In this document: positions 45,923 to 57,662 of the stretch, in pieces
Position numbering within the stretch: position 1 is the stretch's first letter
How the letters are laid out: the number at the start of each line of letters is the position of its first letter
Assembly (NCBI GenBank): GCA_000750105.3
Contig: JPHH03000006.1
Location: forward strand, 682,001 to 746,000
DNA length: 64,000 nucleotides
Origin: Tolypocladium sp. Sup5 PDA-1
Taxonomy: Eukaryota; Ascomycota; Sordariomycetes; Hypocreales; Ophiocordycipitaceae
Direction of reading: 5' to 3'
Program-made: the position numbers and the translations under genes
Notes under the pieces: generated by a model
Told to the model about the DNA's origin: nothing
Seen by the model: only the letters and a program-made list of their open reading frames with translations
Database searches by the model: none

Positions 45923-48277
45923 CTACGCTGGTTTTGACTCGACGGGCGTCGGCGCGATCCGCCTCTTCTTCGGCTCCTTTTCTTCTTCTCTTTCACTCTC
46001 ACTTGCGTCCCTTTTCGTACCCGCAACGCTGCCGGCCGTGCTGCGAGGTGTCTCCGGTGGTGTTGTCATGGGCACCCCAGTAGCCTTGCCGCTGTTGGCC
46101 GCCGTGAGGGTTGGCACATTGCCAGAGATGAGATGCGGGTTGGTCACGACGCCAGTGGGTACTGACGAAGACTGCGTCACCACCGATGATGTCGAGTTGG
46201 ATCTGGTTGGCGACGAGGGGCGCTGCGGCGCAGGGGGTGCTGAAGCAGGGGGCGACGGGGCCGTGAAGGAGCTGGCCGAATTGCGGTGCTGGTGATGTCC
46301 ACCGCTGGGGAAAGGAGATGGGGGTGCGAAGCTGGTTGTTGGAGTTGGCGTAGGAGTATTCTGATTCGACGTGGTGGATGTGGTGCCCGCTGCGACCTGA
46401 GCCTTTGGTGGCCCAACTTCTCCTTTGTACACCTCGCCCAGCTCACCCGGCGCGAATGCTAAACTGGAGCAGAAGCCGTCTGAAGAAGAGATGATCAACG
46501 TGAGCCCGTCGCTCGACCTGTCATGTTGTTAGTCCTCGATTCCAAACAGAAAATATGCACACAATTTGAAGGCATACCAGGCAAGGTCCGTAAATGTGGC
46601 GCAATGCAGATTGCTCACGATGCAGATTGGAGTCTTTTGCTGCGTGTCGTACAAAAGTACGGCATCTTGCGTAGCAACAGCATAGACCATCCGATAGGCC
46701 AACGAGAACGCCGGTTTGGGACCAGAGGCGGATGCGTCAGTCTCCACATTGAGAGACTTTGACGAGGTTGTGGCATGGTCAGATGTTGTACTCGACGGTG
46801 GCGGAGGAGGATCCATCACCGAGGTTGCTGGGGATGGCTTCGAGACGGGGTCTGGAAGAGAAGGGAGGGGCTCTTCGGCCGATGAAGTGTCGATGGTAAT
46901 ATGCTTAGTGGAAGGCGGGGACTGGCGGAGGGTATAAATGATGGGTGAGCATTTGACCACCACGGACGGCTTCTTGTGGCCGGGCAAGTGAGCGATGGGC
47001 GGCTTGTTAATACCGCCACGAGTGTAAATGTAAACCGTATTGATGACTTCGTAGGTCGGCTTCGCATCCTTTTCCGCTTGATGCTGGGTCTGGTACTGGC
47101 CCGAGGGTGTCAAGAGCAGGCTGCCATCCGGGGTAAAAGTGAGGCGTCGGAAGAAGGAGGTGAGCGTCTCGTTAGCATACAGACTGCTGTTCTTGACACC
47201 CAGGCCCATGCTCGTATTCACCGAGTGAGGTTTCGGCGACGCCTCCATGGGCATGACAGCAGGAAGCGGCATGGATGGAGCGGGCGAGACAGAACGTCGG
47301 GAGGAGAACGAAGACCGGCGGCTGTGGCTGACAACGCTGGGCGGGTTCATGGGGAGGGCAAAAGAGGTTGGGGTGCCCGGTGCGGAGGCAGCAGGCGATC
47401 CAACAGAGGTATTCGAATCCACGACAGACAACTGAGCTCGGTGGCCAAAGTCTGGAGGCGCTGGGCTGCTCGACGAGATGCGCCGGGGAGGAAGGTCTGC
47501 CTTGATGTGGCTGGCCAATCTCGGGGGCTTGTCATCGTGGCTGAGCGTGTACTGGCCATCTTTGGTTTTGAGGGAGTAGATGTGGACGGATCGATCGGAG
47601 GACTGGGTCGCAATGTACTCGTTCAAGGGATCCCAGGTGACGCCCTGGACGTAGTGGCTATGTTCGGCAATTTGTCGAACGAGGGAACCTGATGCAGACA
47701 TGCCATGTCAGTCTTGGGACGGGATGGAGGAAATGGGGATAATGGGTCGGGGGCTGCTGACCAGTGTTTGCATTGTAAATTCGGGCAATATTGTCCATGC
47801 TGCCAATGATGAAGTGCACGGCGTCGGGAGACCAGGCCAAGTCATAGATCTCGGCTCCGCTTGAGCGACACATGTGCTTGGCCCTCCATGACTCCTTGTC
47901 GTCTTGGGCGTCGGCGCCGAAGTTGGATGGGGTGAGCTCGCTGGGCACCCAGAGGATCACGTTGCCGTCGTCGCCGGCGGAGGCAAGCACCTCACCTAAA
48001 GTTGTCCCAATCATCAGTATTCGGGAACGTACGAGGGGTCGTGTGTAAGCTTACCCTTGGGTGCCCATCGAACGACGTTGACGGCCTGGTTGTGCTTGGA
48101 CAGCGTCGAGAGGTAGTCGACCTTGCGTTCGGGCCCATCAGACTCGACTTTCCAGATGCGGACGTGGTTGTCACCACCAGCCGTGGCTAGACGGCCTCTG
48201 CCGCCGGGCTCGAAGTGTGCAGAGTAGACGGGGGCATTTTGGTCATGCCAATTGATGATGAGCGGCGTGGCCTTCAT
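45923..48277 (-). CDS. cac2: Chromatin assembly factor 1 subunit B (Cac2/p60), WD40 protein
   Basis: Four exons on minus, 48277-48055, 47995-47762, 47688-46578 and 46517-45923, encode 720 aa. CAF-1 deposits H3-H4 onto newly replicated DNA with PCNA; Cac2 is its WD40 middle subunit. The start MKATPLIINWHDQNAPVYSA and the first blades (GRLATAGGDNHVRIWKVE, VLASAGDDGNVILWVP, IYDLAWSPDAVHFIIGSMDN, HYVQGVTWDPLNEYIATQSS) match the family, including the B-domain region SFFRRLTFTPDGSLLLTPSG. A long Ser/Pro insert lies between blades (about 195-270) and another at 390-440. The C-terminal 190 residues are disordered and end in a basic nuclear-type signal (EKEPKKRRIAP). The second intron uses an unusual GTCAGC donor but keeps the YNANTGSLVRQIAEHS junction expected for the family. 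Confidence 0.93.
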
Positions 48278-51200
48278 CGTGACGAAGGCTCTGGCTAGGG
48301 CGGATGTCTATCGAGCCGCATGTGGAGTGCAAGGTGGGATGATTGCAGGCGGGACAAGGGTAGTCGCCTGAGAGTGGATGGGAGCAGCGGCTGTGGCGGG
48401 CTGTCAAAAAGAGGGCGATGAGGTGGTGAAGGGGGATCGTGGTTGGAAGCGGTGGTTGAGGACGAGGTAGCGAGTTGGTGGTCGAGAGGGCGAGGAAGGA
48501 TTGAGATCGTGGTGCTGGCGGCGGCGGCGGTGGTGGCGCTGAGGTGGTGGTCGTGGCGCTGATGGCAATGCCAATGCTACGACACGCGAGACTTGGCCGT
48601 CCCAGAAACGGGCCATTTGCCGGGTAATAAATCGACGCGCGACGGGCTCTGGTGGGTGGATTGGCGTGTGCGGCGGCGACGGACGCAAATGCGCTGACGA
48701 GGGATGTGGGTGAGAGCGTGAGCAAGGGGGTGGAGGTGGAGAGCTGGTGTGGATCTGGGCGTGCAGGTCGGGTGGTGCTGGCGATGTCACGTTGAACTCT
48801 CCAACTCTCCGCTGGGCTGAGAAGCTTTGGGGCTTGGGGCCGCTGGCGAGTTCCGTGCCTTACGAGTACGCGCTTGGGAAGCATGAGGTGGCGATGAGGG
48901 CGTGTCAATGGAACAGGAAACAATTCGTTCATCTTGGGGCACCGCATCTCGGAAGAGTGAGGCTGACGATGGGCCAACAGCAGAGAAAGGCCCATCCGCA
49001 CGGTCACGGGAGATTTCGAGCAACGGCAACCACCGCGGAGCCGCTGAAGACATGCCGCATCGTATGCATGCGTGTAATCGTCGATTGTTGTGCGCCGCGC
49101 TGCACGAGATAGGGACCTCTCTCGCACACCCGAGCCCCCGACGGGACACCTTGGCCATTTCATCTCCACACCTGCCTGTCTCACTTCTTGCTTCTCCCCA
49201 GGGCCCGGCTGCCCATGCTGGTCAGCGACGTAGCGCCAACCCGCGGCATGGCGGTGTATCGAGGCCAACCTGGGAGCAGGCAGCTTCATCCTCCGGAGAC
49301 ATGTAAATCACTGGGACTGCGTCGGGGGGCCAATAAAGCCAGGCGATTCGGCCCTGCTCGGACCGGCGCTGTGACACGGGCCAATGATGCATTTTGAATG
49401 GCTGGTTTCGTTTCCAGCTGGGGGATCTCGCATCTACATACATCTCCAGCCGCAATCGTCCAGCATAAAATCTCCACATCTCCATTGGCATGCGGTGCTC
49501 GTATAAGCGCAAGGATCTGTTCTTCAAGCTTTGCAAGGGCGACGGATGGCCCCGGCAGCGAATGCATCAGAGTTGATTGACGCCGCGCAACACGCGCGCA
49601 TCGAGTACGATCCGGTTTCACCTCTCCAAACCGATGGGGAGGGCTAATAAACAGTGGTTTTACGATCGCCGGCGGATACTTTGATCTCTTACCCACCGTC
49701 GTTCCCAAACTGTTTCTCGTCAACTTTAATATGCGCGGTGACCGTATCTTCCCTGTACCCGGGGAACACTATCTCACTCCTGTCACATCGGATCTAGACG
49801 GCTCAATCCGCGCAGGGAAGCCGTCAGATTGACTCTATCTTGAAGATCTATTCGTACTTCGTACTATATTCCGTCTCGGGTCACTCCACTGATGCAACTC
49901 GCAATGGTCCCGAGGTAGACTGGCGTCGCCGATATCAGGAGTCGAGAGTGGGTAAAAGTCGGACATGGCAATATGACGACGAGTCTCATGATGCACACCG
50001 TGGTTGGTTGTGCGGTTGCTCAACTAGGCATTCGCCGGTTGTGCCCCCCCTTTCACACAAACGTACCTATGTTTTCCACCGCGGAGTTGAGAAAACCGGT
50101 ACTGGTTGTGATCCAGCGGAGAAGATATTCCGTCAGTTCTACTTTCGCTACCAGATATCATCAATGATGCAGTCCAGTGGCCAATCTCAAGCAGGGTAGA
50201 TAGTTTAGACCAAAAAATCTTGGCGACTGTGTTATGGGAAAGCCACATGAAAAAAGACTGCGTCGTTACGTCGTATCATCTCGCCATCGGCCACAGAGCG
50301 CCCTCGTCGACCCGTCCAAGCCATCCACCAATCTTACATCGGAGCTGGAAGACCGCCACAACGGTGGTAAACCCGTACCATGATCTGCCCCTCGGGCTGA
50401 CTCACCTCGCGGCTCACAGATCCGACAAGCCCGTGCTTGCGTTGCTGACGGGTGGTTGGTACTAATCAGTGCTCGGTGCAGATGGGCCCGAGCTAATAAA
50501 ACCGACACGACGTCCGAGTCGTTGGCAACTCGGACAGAAACAACATTGGCCAGTGTTCCAAAGTTGATGCCTTCCGCAGGCAGCAAGGCGACGATGGTCA
50601 ATTGAAGAGGCAGCAATTTTGACACCGCTTCCTGGCGAACACGCCGAGCCGAAAGGAGCGACCAAGTGTTGCCTGAACAAGACGATGTCACGATGCTCCG
50701 ACGGCCGATCTGGCACGGCGTTTGGTGAGTGGCATGGAAGGCTGCAACTTGGCTTTGCTTTGTCCTATCGAGCGTGGTCAGCGCTTGTTACCAAATACTG
50801 GTAAGTCATTGTCGGGGTATCTCTGCTGCAAGCTGCTCCGTGCAGGCAAGAAAAATGGAGTGCCCAACCGATCTTGCCGTGACTCTTTGACAGTTGTCAT
50901 TACTATCCCAGCTTGAATTCGGAATGCCTTCGTTTTTAGAGTCTCGACTTGCAGAATGCATACGGAGTATACGAAGTACCAAGTATCAATAACCTATCTT
51001 AGAAGCACGCTAGATTAGCGCGCCGGAACTAGAGCAACCTGGGCAGGTAAGAGTAAGATAAAACTTGATGGAGAGCGGTTCAAGATGATGCCGTTGGTAA
51101 GCTGGCCCGATGCCACCGGTACGCGTGCCAGTCACAAACCCACAGGTGACTCTGGGCTTGTGGCAGGCTGCGTCAAGGATGACGGCTGTGCGAGCTCCAG

Positions 51201-52085
51201 GTCCTCCACTGGCCGCTAGCGACGCCAAACTCCTGCCTAAAGCGGCTCGGCGTCCCGCGTTTGTGTCTCGACGTTTGGACATTGGGCCCCACCAGGGAGA
51301 GCCTCCATTGAGATGATAGACATGATTGTATTCGTGCCTACTTGCTTGTACGAGCTCGCAGACGTCTCGATTCACAGCTTGGACAGACCGCGGCTCCCGT
51401 TCCCCAGACCAAGCTCTAGTGCTCGCCAGGCAGAGCGACGGATCGGGAACGCCGCTCCCTGCTTGTGCTGCGCTGCCGGACCCGTGGACCCGTTGCATCT
51501 CGCTTGAGGCGGGCGTGGCTGGCTGTTATCGTGATTGGCACCGCCGCTGGGCCGCTGGCTGAGACCTCTTGTGCTAACAGTCGGGGGATTGAACGCGCCG
51601 CAGGACCCTAGAAAGCTACCAGTCACCGGCTAAGCAGGGATCCCCCGATGACTCCTCATTAGCACATCTGCAAGGCTGGCTGTCAGCTGGTGACGAGCAG
51701 CGACGGGACGAGGAGGAGGAGCAGGAACTTTTCGGTTGACGCCAATCGACGAAAAGCACTGAATACATATGGGGCTTCGCGTCCCGGTGGCGGCCTGGAG
51801 ACCTTTGCCTCGTTCGTTGGTCGCTACCTGTCATATTCCTTGCTTCTTGCTGGACCGACGTGCCTAGATATATGCCTCTGGCGCCTCGGTGATATCGCCA
51901 CGGACCTGGCTGCCGTCAGCAACGTTTTCTGTTGACCACCACCCGCCCTGCCCTGCAGATCGGTCTACGAGGGTAAAAACGAAGGCCTGTGCAACCGTGA
52001 CAGCTTCAAGTCCTCGCCCGCCGAGGCGAGCTCTCCGTAGGGTCCGGTCGACCTCAACATCAGCATCACCACCACGACCACCGCC
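48278..52085. other. 3.8 kb gene-free region between cac2 and the ABC transporter
   Basis: Divergent start codons flank this region. No open frame shows a domain; the minus frame 48243-49289 is Pro/His/Arg-rich leader-type sequence. The first kilobase probably carries the cac2 5' UTR and promoter, and the last 200 bases (CT and ACC rich) the transporter leader. Between them are AATAAA words (48625, 49330, 49645, 50496) and the short-word family: TACTTCGTA at 49855, and an overlapping tandem of both words at 50961-50978. Confidence 0.55.
50961..50978. repeat. Tandem TACGGAGTA-TACGAAGTA words
   Basis: The two commonest intergenic words of this window lie end to end here (TACGGAGTA directly followed by TACGAAGTA, sharing no base). 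This is the only place where I saw them joined. It lies about 1.1 kb before the ABC transporter start. Confidence 0.75.
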
Positions 52086-55000
52086 ATGAGCGAAAACATG
52101 CTTCTTCCGCTCTCGGCGGCTGCTCTCGGCATTACCGGCCTTGCCACCATCCCAGGCGTCTTTGCCATCCTCAGCCAGATTCGCAACCGCACGCCCAAGG
52201 ACAACTTCTACGAGGACGAGGACGGCAAGAGCACGCCTGAGGCTGTTGCCGCCTTCTCCAACAAGGCCCCCAAGACTGTCATCGTCCTCCTGTCGATACT
52301 GGGCTTCGCCTCGACTACGGTTGTGTCTGTCCTCACCACGCTCGACTCAGCTCGCCATGGTCTGTTCCTCGAGACCTGGCTGATCACGGCGTCCTGGGTA
52401 AGTTTACTGTCCATCTACGTCTACTGTCCGTCTACTGTCTCGGGCCATGCTCGAATCGTCGCCTAACCTGCTGTATGCTTCATAGGCCGCAATCTTGCTC
52501 CAAGCCGGCTTCCTCGCAGCGCACCACTCTCCCGTCCAGACGCACGACCTCGGTCTCTGGGCCTTCCTGTCCAGCCTCGTCACCGCCATAGCCGCCTCCT
52601 TCCAGCTTCTCAGCATTAGCCAGCACGCGCACGCCCTTGAGGATGCTGCCCTCATTCTTCGCATCGTCAACGTCTGCACCATCGTCATCCTCCTCTTTGC
52701 CTGCGTGTCGATCCCTCGTCGGCCGCACGTCTTCTACAAGGACCACCAGGTCGACCCAGAATGGACCGTCAGCGCCATCAACAGGTACACGTGGACCTGG
52801 GCTGGTGCGCTGTTGACGTTGGCCCGCAAGAAGGGCGACCTCGACGAGAAGGACATCCCTAGACCAGACCATTACATCCGGGCCGAGAACCTGGTCGCAG
52901 AATGGTCCGAGGCAAACTACCAAGGCGGCCTCTTGCGCTCTCTCTTTCGCGCCTATGGTAACCGTCTCATCCTTCAATGGTGCATCACAGCTGGGCGCTG
53001 CGTCCTGGGCATCGGCCCGTTCTGGACCATGCTGCGACTTGTTCAGAAGCTCGAGAAGAAAGATACGGATGAGTCGCCCAAGTCGGAGCTCTGGGTTCTC
53101 ATCTTTGGCATGGGCTTATTCACATTGGCTGAACAGGCAAGAATTCCCCTCCTCCCTCTACTCTGACACCCGTGGCCTTGTAGTAGCTAACACGAACCTG
53201 CAGTGGATCGATGGCTGGGTCATCTGGTACTCAATCACCAGGCTGTGCATGCCCATCCGAGGCCAGCTCTCGGCGCTTGTCTTCGAGAAGTCGTTGAGGA
53301 GAAAGAATGTCAAGTCTGCCGACAAGACGAAAGAAGACGACAAGCCATCCGACGACGCAAAGAAGGACGACGACAAGAACAACAGCAAAGACGACGAGGA
53401 TTCCGACGACGAGGCGAGCGTTTTAAAGTCGCGCCAGGCCATTGTGAACCTCGTAGGTGTCGACGCGAGGCACATTGCCGACTTTTCAATGATGCAGTTC
53501 TTCATCGTCAACAGCCTGGGCAAGCTCATCATCTTCTCCGGTTTCCTCATCCAGTTGATCGGTTGGGTGCCCTTCGGCGCCGGCATTCTTGCCTGGGCCC
53601 TCGTTCTCCCTCTCAACACATGGGTTTCCAAGCTTTACATGAAGGCTGAAGACACCCTCATGAAGAACCGAGACAGCAAATTGGCCGTTGTCAACGAGGC
53701 CCTGCTCGGAATGCGCCAGATCAAATTTTCTGCACTGGAGAGCGAGTGGGAGAAGAAGATTTTGGAGAAGCGGGAAATAGAGCTCCGGACCATCAGGAAA
53801 GTCTTTACCTGTGATACCTTGTTGTTCTTCTGCTGGGTCGCTAGCCCGATCCTTCTGGCTGCGGCGTCGCTCTCTGTTTATGCCGCCGTTCATGGCGCTC
53901 TCTCCCCCTCCGTTGCTTTTGTCAGTGTTGGCATTTTCAAGAGCTTGGAGGTTTCTCTTTCGGCTCTCCCCGAGCTCCTCGCTGGCGGAATGGACACGCT
54001 GGTTTCGATTAAGCGTATCGAGACGTATCTCAATGGCCCCGAGATGGAGAAAACCCTGTCCGAGGGCCACGATGTGGCCTTTGACAATGCTACAATCGCC
54101 TGGCCCGTGGATGGCGAGGTGCCGGACGAGGATCGCTTTATTCTCAACAACATCAATTTGTCCTTCCCTGAAGGAGAGCTGTCCGTCATTTCGGGCAAGA
54201 CGGGGACTGGCAAGAGTCTCCTCCTGAGTGCACTCCTCGGAGAAGCCGATCTGTTGGCGGGATCCATCTTTGTTCCCCCGACTGCACCGCCCTTGGAGCG
54301 AAACGATGGCAAGGCGCACCCCGGCAACTGGATTCTCCCCGGTGCCGTGGCTTACGTTGGACAAACCCCCTGGCTTGAAAGCGCCTCCTTCCGTGATAAT
54401 ATCCTGTTCGGGCTTCCCTTTTTGGAAGATCGGTATGAAAAGGTTCTCGAGGTCTGTGCCCTGAAGAAGGATCTTGAGATCTTGACGGATGGCGACAAGA
54501 CGGAGCTTGGTGCCAATGGAATCAACCTCAGCGGCGGCCAGAAGTGGCGTGTTACTCTTGCCCGCGCCATCTATTCCAGGGCAGAGATTCTCATATTGGA
54601 CGACATCTTCAGCGCCGTCGATGCTCACGTTGGCCGCCAAATCTTCGAAAAGTGCATTGCGGGCGACATTTGCAAAGGCAGGACCAGGATTCTCGTCACT
54701 CACCACGTTGCCCTTGTCCAGTCCAAGACCAAGTACCTCGTTGAGCTTGGAGAAGGAACTGTCATGCACTGCGGTTTGACGTCTGATCTCGCCGAGGATG
54801 GCACTCTTCAAAAGATCAAGAGCCACGAGCAAACGGAGGCAGAAATCCAGGCCGATGAGAACGCCAATGGCGCGACGGCGGTGAATTCCGAAGCCGCCTC
54901 AGTCCTGGAGCCCGCTGATGGTGTCCTGGAACCTGCTGATGATGGTGAAGACGACGTGAATACGTTGCACAAGGTTGCGTCCAAGAGCGGCAAGCAGTTC

Positions 55001-57067
55001 ATCGAAGAGGAGAGTCGCGAGAAGGGAATGGTCAAGAGGCGTGTCTACGCCACGTACATGAAGAGCAGCGGCGGCTGGTTCTTCTGGGTCGTCTGCGCCA
55101 TCTTCTACGTCGCATTTGAAGCTGGTAACTTGGGTAAGATATATCATTACAGCGCAAATTATAAACCTCTGCTAACTTTCGTCAGGACGCAACTGGTGGC
55201 TGCGTATATGGACAGATGACCCTCAGAAGCAAGCCTCTGTGGCCAGCACCGCCCACGAACACGGCATGGCGTACGGCTTGACGCTCCAGCACAGCACGAT
55301 GCATGCCGCCTCGCACGCACAGGTCGCCGACAATGGCCACCACTCTCTGTCCTTTTACCTCACGGTCTACATTGCACTGGCGACCGCCAGCGGAATCATC
55401 GGCACCCTGCGCTTCCTGTGGACCTTTGTCATGAGCATCAAGGCCAGCAGAGCGCTCTTCGAGGAAATTCTCTTCACCGTCCTGCGAACCAAGCTGAGAT
55501 GGCTGGACACCGTACCGGTCGGGCGTATCCTCAACCGTCTTACGGCCGACTTCGACATCATCGACAACCGCATCACTATGGACATGGGCTTCATGTTCTG
55601 GCGCCTGTTGGGTCTGCTGGGTGTCTGTGTCGCCGCCATCCTGGTCTCGGCGTACATCTTGCCTCTGGCCGCCGTTCTGGTGTTCGTCGCTGGCATTGTT
55701 GGCAAGGTTTACCTGGACGGCGCGAGACCAGTCAAGCGCATCGAAAGCAACGCCAAGTCGCCCGTGTTCGAGATCTTCAACGCGGCGCTCGCCGGCGTGT
55801 CGACGCTCCGAGCGTACCAAAAGACGCAGGTCTACATCGACCGCATGTATGGCTTCCTTGACATCTGGGACAATCTCAGCGTGTACATCTGGACCCTAAA
55901 CCGATGGTTGGGCTTCCGCATGGCGCTGATTGGCACCGTCTTCACCACCATCGTCGGCGTTATCGTGGTGGGATCCTCGTTTGTGGATGCCGCTATGGCT
56001 GGTTTCACCCTGTCGTTTGCTCTGGATTTCTCTGGCAACATGCTCATGGCAATCCGTGGGTATGCGTCCCTGGAGCTTGATATGAATGCGGCCGAGCGTG
56101 TGATGGAGTACGCGGAAATAGACACCGAAGACTTGGGCGGCGAGGAACCTCCTGCTGCCTGGCCGACGTCGGGCGAAATGGAAGTCAAGGATCTTGTGGC
56201 TGCTTACGCCGCGGACCTTCCTCCCGTCTTGAAGGGTGTTTCTTTCAAGGTTTCCAACAACGAGAGAGTCGGTGTCATTGGACGCACGGGTGCCGGCAAG
56301 TCGTCTCTCACACTGGCGCTCTTCCGATTCCTGGAGGCTCGATCGGGTACGGTCTACATCGACGGGCTCGACATCTCCAAGGTTAACCTCCACTGCCTGC
56401 GATCTCGTCTTGCTATCATTCCTCAGGTAAGCTGGAAGTCCCCCCTGACTGTCGCCTGTTATCGTCACTAACGACACATATCCAGGATCCTGTTCTCTTC
56501 TCGGGCACTGTCCGGAGCAACTTGGATCCCTTCAACGACCACACAGACGAGGAACTCCGTGACTGCCTTTCCCGAGTCCATCTTGTGGACTCCGAGCCCG
56601 TCACGCCTGCCAACGAGCCCTCTTCCGCTACCAATTCTACCCCTGGCTCTACCCTGGCTCCCAAGAATGTCAACATCTTCCGTGATCTCTCCAGCGGCAT
56701 CTCCGAGTCCGGTGGCAACTTGTCCCAGGGACAGCGCCAGCTCCTCTGCATTGCTCGCGCCATCGTGTCGCGCCCCAAGATCATGGTCCTCGATGAGGCT
56801 ACATCGGCGGTCGACATGGCAACGGACGCGCTCATCCAGCGCAGTATCCGCGAGGAATTCACCGACAGCACACTCATCGTCATCGCGCATCGTCTCAGCA
56901 CGATTGCCGACTTTGACCGCATCCTGGTCCTCAGTGACGGCAGCGTTGCCGAGTATGGCACGCCACGCGAGCTGTGGGACAAGGAGGGTGGCGTATTCAG
57001 GGATATGTGCGAGCACAGCGGCGAGAAGGACAAATTGAGAGACGTCGTCCTCGGCAAGTCAAATTGA
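52086..57067 (+). CDS. ABCC-family (MRP-type) full-length ABC transporter
   Basis: Five exons, 52086-52397, 52486-53136, 53204-55133, 55186-56426 and 56486-57067, give 1571 aa. The order is TMD0 (five hydrophobic segments in about the first 215 residues), TMD1, NBD1, TMD2, NBD2, as in vacuolar or plasma-membrane glutathione-conjugate and bile-acid pumps of the Ycf1/Ybt1 type. NBD1 shows Walker A GKTGTGKS near 652, signature LSGGQ near 763 and Walker B LILDDIFSAVD near 782, with Asp where the catalytic Glu usually sits. NBD2 is canonical: GRTGAGKS near 1330, LSQGQRQ near 1457, IMVLDEATSAVD near 1477. This asymmetry is usual for ABCC proteins. A Lys/Asp-rich insert (about 355-395) lies in TMD1. 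Intron 2 (53137-53203) has a GC donor (CAG|gcaaga). Substrate cannot be told from sequence; no metabolite cluster adjoins. Confidence 0.94.
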
Positions 57068-57662
57068 GCGTGGACATGTTGAGGTATGGACAGCGAAAAC
57101 AAGATGGGGAAAAGTATTGTCAAGGGTCTGATTTCCGAACTTGTACGTGTGTGAATTTTCTGTTATTTTTTTATATTTTTTTTTGCGGTTTTGGGCAGTT
57201 ACATAAGGATGGCGACATTCGAGTCCGTAGAGTTGCGGGCATGGATGTGATCGAGTGATCGAGATACATACAGCACGATGAGGCACTCGCTGCCCCGTGT
57301 TTGGGCAGTTGCGCCGCGAAGCGTAAATGAGACCTGCTTGTTTCCCTCAGAGATGGGATCCCCCAAGACGACGTGCTATATCGGGCTGCAATCAGAAGTC
57401 GCCAGAAATAGGACGCTAGAAGTATGCACAATGCACCCCTTGTTGGGGGAAGTTCTCTCATCACTCATCATTACTCAATAGTGGTATCGCCATCTTGTGC
57501 ATTGTACGGGCACATGGTGGCCGCGCGTCCTATACTCCGTACCTACATAACAATCACAAAGAGCCGCCCTGACGCCCTGTCTATAGCACCCAACGCCTGC
57601 TGTTTGTCACAATCCCATCGCTACTAAGCCTGCACGGTATATATGCCTTGTCCCATGGACCC
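57068..57662. other. Convergent 3' region of the ABC transporter and atg6
   Basis: In this 595-base gap a T-rich run at about 57165-57184 follows the transporter stop by 100 bases and may be part of its 3' processing region. One TACTCCGTA word is at 57533-57541. No gene or RNA is visible. Confidence 0.55.

Noticed and set aside
53486..54832. 448-codon minus frame antisense to the ABC transporter
   Set aside because: Overlaps the conserved NBD1 coding exon; no domain in the antisense product.
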